The translations under genes were made by a program, and so were the position numbers. Below are positions 52,590 to 60,588 of a DNA stretch of 64,000 nt, in pieces. Position 1 is the stretch's first letter. The number at the start of each line of letters is the position of its first letter. The notes beneath the pieces were generated by a model. It saw nothing but the letters and a program-made list of their open reading frames with translations, did no database searches and had not been told where the DNA came from. Origin of the DNA: Streptomyces sp. NBC_00376 (GTDB taxonomy: Bacteria; Actinomycetota; Actinomycetes; Streptomycetales; Streptomycetaceae); contig NZ_CP107960.1 in assembly GCF_036077095.1 (NCBI RefSeq), forward strand, positions 806,001 through 870,000, given 5' to 3'.

Positions 52590-53342
52590 TCAGCGGCCGG
52601 TCTGGCGCATCAGCAGATCACGCAGCGCCCGCGTGTGGCGGCGGCTCACCGCGAGCTCCGCGGTGCCGATGCGGACGCTCATGCTGCCCGCGTCGAGGCG
52701 GAGTTCGTCGATCCGGCCCAGGGCGACGAGGTGGCGCCGGTGGATGCGCACGAAGCCCCGGGAGCGCCAGCGCTCCTCCAGTGTGGTGAGGGGGACGCGG
52801 ACGAGGTGGCTGCCGGTGGCGGTGTGCAGCCGGGCGTAGTCGCCCTGAGCCTCGGCGTAGGCGATGTCGTCGATCGGGACGAACCGGATGACTCCGCCGA
52901 GCTCCACCGGGATCTGGTCGCCCGCGGTGTCGAGCACGGGCGCGGAGCGGTCGCCCACCTGTTCGGCGACCCGGCGCACCGCCTCGGCCAGCCGCTCGCG
53001 GCGTACGGGTTTGAGGACGTAGTCGACGGCCTTCAGGTCGAACGCCTGGACGGCGAAGCCCTCGTGGGCGGTGACGAAGACGATGAGGGGAGGCGCGGCG
53101 AAGCCGGCCAGCAGCTGGGCGACGTCGAGACCGGTGAGGCCCGCCATGTGGATGTCCAGGAACACGACGTCGATGGCGGCCGGGTCGTCCGGGCCCGCCT
53201 CGACGGCGGCGCCGATGCGGCGCAGCGCCTCGGTGGCCCCGGTGGCCCCCTCGGCGCTGCGGATCCGGGGATCGGCGCGCAGGAGGTACAGGAGTTCCTC
53301 CAGGGCGGGTTCTTCGTCGTCGACGGCGAGTACGCGCAGCAT
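52590..53342 (-). CDS. LytTR-family response regulator
   Basis: The 250-residue protein has a receiver domain (LRVLAVDDEEPALEELLYLL; phosphoacceptor Asp in VVFLDIHMAG; VTAHEGFAVQAF; conserved Lys in DYVLKPVRR) and a LytTR DNA-binding domain (GVIRFVPIDDIAYAEAQGDY, RGFVRIHRRHLVALGRI). ATG 53342 is the only good start. It is the first gene of the operon that also encodes the DUF485 protein, symporter and LytS-type kinase, so it probably controls this transporter. Confidence 0.93.
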   Translation of the reverse strand: MLRVLAVDDEEPALEELLYLLRADPRIRSAEGATGATEALRRIGAAVEAGPDDPAAIDVVFLDIHMAGLTGLDVAQLLAGFAAPPLIVFVTAHEGFAVQAFDLKAVDYVLKPVRRERLAEAVRRVAEQVGDRSAPVLDTAGDQIPVELGGVIRFVPIDDIAYAEAQGDYARLHTATGSHLVRVPLTTLEERWRSRGFVRIHRRHLVALGRIDELRLDAGSMSVRIGTAELAVSRRHTRALRDLLMRQTGR

Positions 53343-53432
53343 GGGCCGGAGTGTAGAGCGCGCACGGGGGTGCGGGGCCTGGTGATTCACCGCTTCTTCG
53401 CGTACCGGCCCGCCCGCGCACCCCGCGGCGGG

Positions 53433-54293
53433 TCATTTCAGCAGCCTGGACAGGCGGCGGTCGGCCAGCGGCTTGCCGCCGGTCTGGCAGGTCGGGCAGT
53501 ACTGGAGCGAGGAGTCGCTGAACGACACCTCGCGGATGGTGTCCCCGCAGACCGGGCAGGGCTCGCCGGTGCGCCCGTGGACCCGCATCCCGCTCTTCTT
53601 CTCGGCCTTGAGCCTCCCGGCCGCGAGTCCGCTGGAGCGGGCCACCGCGTCCTGGAGGGTGGTGCGCATCGCCGTGTGGAGCGCGGTGATCTGCTCGTCG
53701 GTGAGGTTCGCGGTGAGCAGGTACGGCGACATCTTCGCGACGTGCAGGATCTCGTCGCTGTATGCGTTGCCGATGCCGGCGATCAGCGACTGGTCGCGCA
53801 GCGCGCCCTTGATCCGGCGGCGTTCCCCGGCGAGCAGCGCGGCGAACGCGTCGCGGTCGAAGGAGTCGGCGAGGGGGTCGGGGCCCAGCCGGGCGATGCC
53901 CGGCACCTGGGCCGGGTCGTGCACCAGGTACACGGCGAGGCGCTTGGTGGTGCCCGCCTCGGTGAGGTCGAAGCCGTCGCCGCCGGTCAGCACGGTGCGC
54001 AGCGCCAGGGGCCCCTTGCCGGGGCGCGGCGGATCGGCGGGGAAGGCGTCCTTCCAGCGCAGCCAGCCGGTCCGCGCGAGATGGGTGATCAGGTGCAGCG
54101 GCCCGGCGCCGATGTCCAGGAACTTGCCGTGCCGGGCGATGCCGGTGACCGCACCACCGTGAAGGGCGGACAGCGGCGGGTCGTACGTCTTGAGGACGCT
54201 CACGTTGAGCGGCAGGACTCGGTCGATCTCCTTGCCGACCAGGTGGTCGTCGAGGAAGACCCGCAGGGCTTCGACTTCCGGCAGTTCGGGCAT
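53433..54293 (-). CDS. Fpg/Nei-family DNA glycosylase
   Basis: The 286-residue protein starts MPELPEVEALR, so Pro2 and Glu3 form the catalytic N terminus. LHGGAVTGIARHGKFLDI holds the catalytic Lys, and RDQSLIAGIGNAYSDEILHV the helix-two-turn-helix Asn/Tyr residues. The C-terminal zinc finger is present (CPVCGDTI ... YCPTCQTGG). It removes oxidised bases and cleaves the abasic site. It differs from canonical Fpg in loop lengths, so a Nei-like preference is possible. Single-gene unit downstream of an unrelated regulator. Confidence 0.92.
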   Translation of the reverse strand: MPELPEVEALRVFLDDHLVGKEIDRVLPLNVSVLKTYDPPLSALHGGAVTGIARHGKFLDIGAGPLHLITHLARTGWLRWKDAFPADPPRPGKGPLALRTVLTGGDGFDLTEAGTTKRLAVYLVHDPAQVPGIARLGPDPLADSFDRDAFAALLAGERRRIKGALRDQSLIAGIGNAYSDEILHVAKMSPYLLTANLTDEQITALHTAMRTTLQDAVARSSGLAAGRLKAEKKSGMRVHGRTGEPCPVCGDTIREVSFSDSSLQYCPTCQTGGKPLADRRLSRLLK

Positions 54294-54332
54294 GGTCCCA
54301 GCCTGCCAAAAGCGTCGGTCCGGTGCCTGTCG

Positions 54333-54432
54333 GAGGCCGTGGACGCGCTCGGCCGTGGTGGCTCTCAGAGGCCGTGGACCCGCTCGGCCGTGGTGGCTCT
54401 CAGAGGCCGTAGACCCGCTCGGCCGTGGTGGC
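54333..54432. repeat. 35-bp tandem duplications of a gene's 3' end
   Basis: Copies begin at 54333, 54368 and 54403 with a period of exactly 35 bases; the third is inside the lactonase gene and covers its last codons and the first two are downstream copies with a few substitutions. See the finding. Confidence 0.9.
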
Positions 54433-55254
54433 GAGGACCCGGGCCCGTTCGTCCCCGGTGAGGGCGTCGGTCAGGGTGCGTGCCGTGTCGACGACCTCCT
54501 CGTACGTCGCCGCGAGCCGGCACACGGGCCAGTCCGAGCCGAACATCAGCCGGTCGGGGCCGAAGGCGTCGAGGACGGTGTCGGCGTACGGGCGCAGGTC
54601 GCGCACGCTCCAGGAGCGCACATCGGCCTCGGTGACCAGGCCGGAGAGTTTGCAGACGGTGTTGGGGCGGGCGGCCAGCGCCCTGATGTCGTCCGCCCAG
54701 GGGCTCAACTCACCTGCGGCGACGGGAGGCTTGCCGGCGTGGTCGAGCACGAAGGCCAGCTCGGGCAGCAGCGCCGCCACCTGGACGGTGGCGGGCAGTT
54801 GGCGGGCCTGTACGACGAGATCGTAGACGAGCCCGGCGTCGGCGACGGCACGCAGTCCGCGCAGGACCTCGGGGCGCAGCAGCCAGCCGGGGTCGGGCTC
54901 GCCCTGGACCTGGTGGCGGATGCCGACGAGCCGGTCACCGCCGGGCAGTTCACGCAAGTGGGCCAGGGTGTCGGCGACGTCCGGCGCCGTGAGGTCGCAC
55001 CAGCCGACGACGCCCGCGACGAGGTCGTTGTCGTGGGCGAGTGCCAGGAACTCGGGGGTCTCCGCCGCGACGGTTACGGTCTGGACGAGGACGGTGGCGC
55101 GCACCCCGGCGGCGCGCGCCTCGGGTTCCAGGTCGGCCAGGGTGAAGTTCCGCCGGAGCGGGGCGAGTTCTTCGCCGGTGATCCAGTCCTGGTCGCGTAC
55201 CGAGAGGTCCCACACATGGTGGTGGGCGTCGACGATCCGTTCCTGACCGGTCAT
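54400..55254 (-). CDS. Amidohydrolase-fold lactonase (COG3618; L-fuconolactonase-like)
   Basis: The 284-residue protein has the COG3618 features: VDAHHHVWDLS (metal-site His-x-His), DHAGKPP with a central His, and RLMFGSDWPVC near the C terminus with the catalytic Asp. This family hydrolyses sugar lactones such as L-fucono-1,5-lactone. The stop codon is preceded by the repeated 35-base element that has been duplicated downstream. It is the third gene of a unit with a mutarotase one base upstream and an aldo-keto reductase, all one pathway: dehydrogenate, lactonise, open the ring. Confidence 0.85.
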   Translation of the reverse strand: MTGQERIVDAHHHVWDLSVRDQDWITGEELAPLRRNFTLADLEPEARAAGVRATVLVQTVTVAAETPEFLALAHDNDLVAGVVGWCDLTAPDVADTLAHLRELPGGDRLVGIRHQVQGEPDPGWLLRPEVLRGLRAVADAGLVYDLVVQARQLPATVQVAALLPELAFVLDHAGKPPVAAGELSPWADDIRALAARPNTVCKLSGLVTEADVRSWSVRDLRPYADTVLDAFGPDRLMFGSDWPVCRLAATYEEVVDTARTLTDALTGDERARVLATTAERVYGL

Positions 55255-55255
55255 G

Positions 55256-55567
55256 TCACAGCTCCCAGGCGACCGGGAGCCCGGCTGCGGCGCCGTCGGC
55301 CGAGTAGTCGTGCGCGACGTCGAGCAGTTCGTCCATCCTGGCCTGCCAGGCGATGTTGACGGGGAGCTGCTCCAGCTCGGCGAGGAGTGCGGCGTAGTCC
55401 TCGCAGTCGATGACGTGGAAGAGGTCGGTGCCGCTGCGCCAGATCGTCCAGGACGTGGCGCCCGCCGCGCGGATCGCGGCGGTGAGCTCCGCCGGGACCT
55501 CGCGGTGCGCGGCCTCGTACTCCTCGATGCGGTCGGCGCGGACCTTGGTGTGCAGGGCGATTCTCAT
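55256..55567 (-). CDS. L-rhamnose/L-fucose mutarotase (RhaM-like)
   Basis: The 103-residue protein has the ABM-like ferredoxin fold of the RhaM group: MRIALHTKVRADRIEEYEAA and DLFHVIDCEDYAALLAELEQ, and QLPVNIAWQARMDELLDVAH. It interconverts sugar anomers. It is separated by only one base from its downstream gene and one from its upstream partner, so operonic. Fucose is inferred from the neighbouring lactonase and reductase. Confidence 0.85.
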   Translation of the reverse strand: MRIALHTKVRADRIEEYEAAHREVPAELTAAIRAAGATSWTIWRSGTDLFHVIDCEDYAALLAELEQLPVNIAWQARMDELLDVAHDYSADGAAAGLPVAWEL

Positions 55568-55568
55568 G

Positions 55569-56561
55569 TCAGTGTCCGTTCTCGGTCAGCAGGCCCTCGG
55601 CGCGCAGCTCGTCCCAGAGCTCGTCCGGGATCTCGCGGCGGAGCAGGGCGGCGGCGTCGCGCACCTCGTCCGGGGAGCGGGTGCCCACGAGGACCGTGGC
55701 GACGGCCGGGTGGGCGAGCGGGTAGTGGAGGGCGGCGGCCCGCAGCGGGACGCCGTGGCCCTCCGTGACGGCCTTGATCCGCAGGGCCCGGTCCAGGAGG
55801 GTGAGGGGCGCGGCCGTGTAGTCGTACGTGGCGCCGGGGCGCGGGTCTGCGAGCAGCCCGGAGTTGAAGACCCCGCCGACGACCACGCTGCGGCCCCGGG
55901 CGGCCGCCTCGGGCAGCAGCTCGTCGAGCGCGGACTGGTCGAGGAGGGTGTAGCGCCCGGCGCAGAGCACCACGTCGACGTCGGTGTCGCGCAGGAACCG
56001 GGTCAGCATCGCGGTCTGGTTCATCCCGGCGCCGATGGCGCCGACGACGCCCTGGGCGCGCAGCCTCTCCAGTGCCGGGTACGCCTCGTCGAACGCGGCC
56101 CGCGCGTGGTCGTCGGGGTCGTGCAGATAGGCGATGTCGATACGGTCGAGCCCGAGTCGCTCCAGGCTGTCCTCGATGCTGCGGCGTACGCCGTCGGCGC
56201 TGAAGTCCCAGCGTCGGCGGTGGGTGGCGGGTACGGCGAAGCCCTCGGAGAGGCCGTCGGCGTTGTAGCCGGAGCCGGTGGCGTCGGCGGGCAGCGGGTC
56301 GAGCACCCGCCCCACCTTGGTGGACAGCACGTACGAGTCGCGGGGCCGGGAGCGCAGGGCCTCGCCCAGCCGCCGTTCGGAGAGGCCGAGTCCGTAGTGC
56401 GGCGCGGTGTCGAAGTAGCGGACGCCCTCGTCCCAGGCGGCGTCGACCGCGGCGGCCGCCCGTGCCGGGTCGACGGCGGTGAAGAGATTGCCGATGGCCG
56501 CCGCCCCGAAGGACAGCTCGGTGACCTCGACCGCGCTGCTTCCCAGCCTGTTGCGCCGCAT
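55569..56561 (-). CDS. Aldo/keto reductase, probable L-fucose (aldose) 1-dehydrogenase
   Basis: The 330-residue protein shows the AKR barrel: ELSFGAAAIGNLFTAVDPAR, GVRYFDTAPHYGLGLSERRL with catalytic Asp and Tyr, LSTKVGRVL with the Lys, and IDIAYLHDPDDHARAAFD with the His. It is like D-threo-aldose/L-fucose 1-dehydrogenases. ATG 56561 (MRRNRLGSSAVEVTELSFGA) follows GGCGGAAG; the longer frame to 56660 extends into the promoter. First gene of the fucose-type unit. A possible promoter (TTGACG, 17 bases, GAATAT) lies at 56605-56633 on this strand. Confidence 0.85.
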   Translation of the reverse strand: MRRNRLGSSAVEVTELSFGAAAIGNLFTAVDPARAAAAVDAAWDEGVRYFDTAPHYGLGLSERRLGEALRSRPRDSYVLSTKVGRVLDPLPADATGSGYNADGLSEGFAVPATHRRRWDFSADGVRRSIEDSLERLGLDRIDIAYLHDPDDHARAAFDEAYPALERLRAQGVVGAIGAGMNQTAMLTRFLRDTDVDVVLCAGRYTLLDQSALDELLPEAAARGRSVVVGGVFNSGLLADPRPGATYDYTAAPLTLLDRALRIKAVTEGHGVPLRAAALHYPLAHPAVATVLVGTRSPDEVRDAAALLRREIPDELWDELRAEGLLTENGH

Positions 56562-56734
56562 GCTTCCGCCGCCCTCCCCGATGATCGCTTCCTGCACACA
56601 GCGAATATTCATCGGATCACTTGGGCACGTCAACACCTCAGCGGCCACTGATTGTGGCACTTTCCTGGATACCTGTCCGATCTATGACCGATCGGGGGCA
56701 ACGTTTCCGTGGCCGGTCCCGGGCGGGCGTCAAC

Positions 56735-58123
56735 TCAGTGCGTCGGCAGCAACGCGAGCAGCTCGGCCAGCTCGTCGTCGGCACAGCGTGCCACCCTGTC
56801 CAGATCGGGCAGCGCCTTGCCGTCGGCGACCAGGCCTACCCGCACCCGACCGCCGTACGTGGACAGCGCGACGGCGAGGGACTGGCCGCGGGCGAGCGGC
56901 GCCATCGGGTAGACGGCGCGCAGCGGGCAGCCGCCGAGCGAGAGCGCCGAGCGCGGCAGGGGCACGCTGGTGACCAGGACGTCGAAGAGCATCCTGGCGG
57001 CGTTCCCGGCGATCGGCGCACCGAAGCGGTGGGCCAGCGAGGGAAGTTGGTCGGCGAGCACGGCGACCGCGCCGGCGCCGCGGAAGGGACCCGCGGCCTT
57101 GTTGCGGTCCATGGCGGCGCGGACGACGGCGAGCCGCCGCCACGGGTCGGGTTCGCCGACCGGGAGCCCGAGCAGATAGGCGGAGAGCTTGTTCCCGGTC
57201 GCCGCGGCCTGGCCCGGCCTGCGCCGGGAGACCGGCACCAGGGCACGCGGGTCCTCGACGGGCAGTGGTTCGCCGCGCTCGCGCATCCAGCGGCGCAGCG
57301 CCCCGGCGACGATCGCGAGCAGGACGTCGTTGGTCGTGCCGCCCGCGGCGCGGCGGATCCGCTGGACGGCTTCGAGGTCCAGGTCCGCGGTGGCCAGCCG
57401 CCGGGTGCCGCTGGAGCTCGCGGTGAGCGCGGGCGTGCCGCGCGGATCGAGGCGGCTGGCCCGCACCATGGAGGCACCGACGCCGAACGCCCGCCCGAGA
57501 TCCTCGATCCGGCCGAGCGCGAAACCGGCGACCTGGCGCGGGCCGGGCATCCAGGAGCGGGGCGGTACGGCGCGCGCCCGGCCGGCGGGGGTTCCGGCGC
57601 GGGTCCGGCCGACGGCGGCGATCTCGTCGAAGATCCCGGCGCCGATGGCGACCGCGCGCATGCCGTCGGCCAGCGCGTGGTGGAGTTTGACGAGCACCGC
57701 GAAGGGGCCGCCGTCGGCGCCGCCGATCACGTACATCTGCCAGGGCGGCAGCCCCCGTTCGAGCGGCCGCTCCATCAGTTCACCGGCGAGCCGGGTGGCA
57801 CCCGCCATGAAACCGCCGTCCTCGTCCCGCGCCTCCGCACCGGTCAGCCACACCCGCCCGATGTGCCGGTGGACGTCGAAGTCCTTGTCGACGAACCAGG
57901 CCGCACCGCCGACGGGCAGCAGTACGTCCCTGACCCGCATCCGCAGCCGGGGAATGGCGGCGGCGCGTGCGCCCAGCAGTTCGAGCACGGTCACCGCGTC
58001 GGCGCCGTGCGCCGGGCCGGGGGCCGGGGAGAAGACGGCGAGCGCGCCGAGGTGCATCGGGTGGGCATCGGATTCGAGGTGCCAGAAGGCAAGATCGAGG
58101 GGGGCCAGCAGCTCAGTTCCCAA
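56735..58123 (-). CDS. Wax ester synthase/diacylglycerol acyltransferase (WS/DGAT)
   Basis: The 462-residue protein has the WS/DGAT signature LLAPLDLAFWHLESDAHPMH at the start, the catalytic HHALADG (H-H-x3-D-G) in LVKLHHALADGMRA, and the C-terminal GNKLSAYLLGLPVGEPDP and TSVPLPRSALSLGG. It esterifies fatty acyl-CoA to diacylglycerol or fatty alcohol, making storage lipid. The likely start is TTG 58123, preceded by GAGGAT; ORF extension to 58213 is an alternative but lies in the regulatory region. It follows the phosphatase gene by 140 bases with phased GTTAC repeats between. Confidence 0.85.
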   Translation of the reverse strand: MGTELLAPLDLAFWHLESDAHPMHLGALAVFSPAPGPAHGADAVTVLELLGARAAAIPRLRMRVRDVLLPVGGAAWFVDKDFDVHRHIGRVWLTGAEARDEDGGFMAGATRLAGELMERPLERGLPPWQMYVIGGADGGPFAVLVKLHHALADGMRAVAIGAGIFDEIAAVGRTRAGTPAGRARAVPPRSWMPGPRQVAGFALGRIEDLGRAFGVGASMVRASRLDPRGTPALTASSSGTRRLATADLDLEAVQRIRRAAGGTTNDVLLAIVAGALRRWMRERGEPLPVEDPRALVPVSRRRPGQAAATGNKLSAYLLGLPVGEPDPWRRLAVVRAAMDRNKAAGPFRGAGAVAVLADQLPSLAHRFGAPIAGNAARMLFDVLVTSVPLPRSALSLGGCPLRAVYPMAPLARGQSLAVALSTYGGRVRVGLVADGKALPDLDRVARCADDELAELLALLPTH

Positions 58124-58202
58124 CGGATCCTCATGTTGTCGAAGACAAGGACTGACGGAGTCGCCAAAGACTTGTGGAGTCGCAGTCAATCGCTCGTGAT
58201 CG

Positions 58203-58245
58203 GTTACGGTCAAGTACAGACATGTTACGTTCCGTTACTATCAGG
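58203..58245. promoter_or_regulatory. Helically phased GTTAC direct repeats
   Basis: GTTACG at 58203-58208, GTACA at 58214-58218, GTTACG at 58224-58229 and GTTAC at 58234-58238 repeat every 10-11 bases, all on one strand. Such phased direct repeats are typical of OmpR-type response regulators (PhoP-, GlnR- or MtrA-like). They lie upstream of the WS/DGAT start. Confidence 0.5.
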
Positions 58246-58263
58246 TAAAGAAGTGCGTTTCTG

Positions 58264-60330
58264 TCACTCGTGTGCCGGGATGACGAATTCGCACCAGACA
58301 CACTTGCCACTGCCCCGGGACTCCACGCCCCACAGGTCCGCCAGCCGGTCCACCAGCATCAGCCCCCTCCCGGACACCCCGGCCTCCCCCGCGTCCCGGC
58401 GTCTGGGCAGCGCGCTGGAGCGGTCCTCGACGTCGACCCGCAGCCGCCGCTCGGGGCCGGTGAGCACCCGGATGGTGACGATGGCCCCGCCGTCGGTGTG
58501 CATGAGCGCGTTGGTGATCAGCTCGTCGGCGGCCAGCTCGACCTCGTCGGCGCGCGCCTTGGCGCCCCAGGCCCGCACCGCTGCTCGGATCATGTGGCGC
58601 GCGGAGCTCAGCGCCTCCGGGTCGCTCTGCGCGACGTGCTGCTGGAGGCGGCCGCCGGGCTGGGGCGCGTGGGCGGCCTTGCGGCGCAGCATCAGGACGG
58701 CGACGTCGTCCTCGCCGCCGCGCTCGTCGACCTCCTCGCAGAGCCGGTCGGCCAGCCGCTGGAGGTCCCGCGGACCGTTGCGCACCATGGCCGTCAGCAG
58801 CTGGATGCCCTCGTCGAGATCGGCGCCCGGCATCTCCACCAGCCCGTCGGTGAACATCACCAGGGTCTGGCCGGGGTCCAGCTCCACGGTGCTGACCGGG
58901 TATTCGAGCCGCCCGAACTCGGCCGAGAGCCCCAGCGGCAGCCCGCCCTCCGCGGGAAGCCTGCGGCAGCTGCCGTCGCTCTCGCGCACCAGCGGGTCGA
59001 CATGGCCGGCCCGGACCAGTTGCACCACCCCGGTCGTCAGATCGGCCTCGGCGTAGGTGCAGGTCGCGAAGCGGTCCGTGTCCAGCTCGTGCAGGAAGAC
59101 CGAGGCCCGCGCCATCACGGTGGCGGGGCTGTGCCCCTCGGCCGCGTAGGCGCGCAGCACGATGCGCAGCTGCCCCATGACGGCCGCCGCGTGGGTGTCG
59201 TGGCCCTGCACATCCCCGATGACGGCCCCGACCCGGCCGCCGGGCAGCGGAATGACGTCGTACCAGTCGCCCCCGATGTCCCGGCCCAACCGGGCCGAGC
59301 GGTACCGGACGGCGATCTGCGCCCCCGGCACGTCCGGGATCCTGCGCGGCAGCATGGCCTGCTGGAGGCCCTCGGCGAGGTCGTGTTCCTGCTCGTACAG
59401 CATGGCCCGTTGCAGGCTCTGCGCGATGGAGCTGCCGAGCGCGACCAGCAGATTGCGTTCGTCGCCGGTGAAGCCGTCCTTGTCGCTGTAGAGCAGGCCG
59501 AGCGCGCCGATGGGGCGGGCCTGGGCGATCAGCGGCAGATAGGCGGCCGAGGTGATGCCGAGGTGGCTGATGTGGGGCCACAGGATCGGGTAGGAGGTGG
59601 CGAAGTCGGTGGCGGACTCGATGAAGCGGGGGGTGAGAGTGCGCACGACCTCGCTCATCGGGTACTGCTCGTCCGTCCGGGTGTACCGGGTGCCGGGCAC
59701 GAAGGAGTCCTCCGGTCCGTCGGCCACCAGATGGATGCGTCCGGCCTCTATCAGCCCCATGACCAGGCTGGTCGCGCCGAGATGCGCCAGCCCCTGGGAG
59801 TTCTTCAGCACTTCGATGACGTCGCCGACGGTGCGGGCGTGGGCCAGCGCGGCCGTGGTGCCGTCCACCAGGCTGGTGCGGCGGCGCCGCTCCGTGTCCA
59901 GTTCGCGACGGGCGGTGGAGTCGACCAGCTCCTGGGTCGCGTCGCGGACGATGCCGATGATGCGGTGCGGGCGGCCGGTGCCGTCCCGCCGGATGAAGCC
60001 CTGGGTGTGGGTCCAGCGGAGGCTGCCGTCGCGCCGCCTGATCCTGAAGTACGCCCCGTAATTGCTCTGCCCCCGCTTGAGCGCCTGCGCGACCATGGCG
60101 TCGAGCCGGACACCCTCGTCCGGCGGCACCCGCAGCCCCAGCGTCTCCGGCCGGTTGTCGTACTCCTCCACCCTCAGGTCGAACACGTCGAGCGCGGGCC
60201 GGTCCATGTGCATGAGGCCGCTGTCCAGGTCCCAGTCGAAGCTGCCCATACGGTTCAGGGCGAGGCTGAGATCCGGGTGGGCGGGCCAGTCGTCCGGGAG
60301 TGACAGGGCACCCGCTACCCGATCATCCAT
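58264..60330 (-). CDS. PAS-GAF-PP2C (SpoIIE)-HATPase phosphatase/kinase
   Basis: The 688-residue protein has a PAS domain (about 20-140: MGSFDWDLDSGLMHMDRPAL and RRRDGSLRWTHTQGFI), a GAF domain (about 160-330), a PP2C/SpoIIE phosphatase domain (GDWYDVIPLPGGRVGAVIGD and DVQGHDTHAAAVMGQLRIVL with metal-binding Asp, DDVAVLMLRR), and a C-terminal HATPase of the RsbW/SpoIIAB type (VELAADELITNALMHTDGG, GRGLMLVDRLADLWGV). Such multi-domain proteins are common in streptomycetes and act in partner-switching control of alternative sigma factors. ATG 60330. It is divergent from the fprA gene, about 260 bases away. Confidence 0.93.
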   Translation of the reverse strand: MDDRVAGALSLPDDWPAHPDLSLALNRMGSFDWDLDSGLMHMDRPALDVFDLRVEEYDNRPETLGLRVPPDEGVRLDAMVAQALKRGQSNYGAYFRIRRRDGSLRWTHTQGFIRRDGTGRPHRIIGIVRDATQELVDSTARRELDTERRRRTSLVDGTTAALAHARTVGDVIEVLKNSQGLAHLGATSLVMGLIEAGRIHLVADGPEDSFVPGTRYTRTDEQYPMSEVVRTLTPRFIESATDFATSYPILWPHISHLGITSAAYLPLIAQARPIGALGLLYSDKDGFTGDERNLLVALGSSIAQSLQRAMLYEQEHDLAEGLQQAMLPRRIPDVPGAQIAVRYRSARLGRDIGGDWYDVIPLPGGRVGAVIGDVQGHDTHAAAVMGQLRIVLRAYAAEGHSPATVMARASVFLHELDTDRFATCTYAEADLTTGVVQLVRAGHVDPLVRESDGSCRRLPAEGGLPLGLSAEFGRLEYPVSTVELDPGQTLVMFTDGLVEMPGADLDEGIQLLTAMVRNGPRDLQRLADRLCEEVDERGGEDDVAVLMLRRKAAHAPQPGGRLQQHVAQSDPEALSSARHMIRAAVRAWGAKARADEVELAADELITNALMHTDGGAIVTIRVLTGPERRLRVDVEDRSSALPRRRDAGEAGVSGRGLMLVDRLADLWGVESRGSGKCVWCEFVIPAHE

Positions 60331-60520
60331 GTGGGTCACTCTGCCATCATTTGTCCGATTCTTCGAGCGAACCCCGCACGGCCGGGCGAATCCCGCGCTC
60401 GCGCCACCCGAGTGCACTTCACGCCATTTCGAGCACCGCACGGAGGGGCCGGACGTCTCGTAGGGCGAACCGCCCCGAGGCCGCGGACCGGCAACGGATA
60501 CGGTGTTCCGTGGAGCACGG

Positions 60521-60539
60521 TAAGCCCAGCCTTACCTTT
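60521..60539 (+). promoter_or_regulatory. DmdR/IdeR-like iron box upstream of fprA
   Basis: TAAGCCCAGCCTTACCTTT matches the 19-base iron box TTAGGTTAGSCTWACCTAA at about 13 positions, and GGTAAG-CCCAGC-CTTACC is an inverted repeat. It is 50 bases before the fprA ATG. Confidence 0.55.
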
Positions 60540-60588
60540 ACCCTGAGCTGCACTGCCCGCATCAGCACGTTCTAAGGACCAGCACCTG

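Noticed and set aside
54333..54432. CRISPR-like array
   Set aside because: The 35-base copies are adjacent with no spacers, three in number and derived from a gene end.
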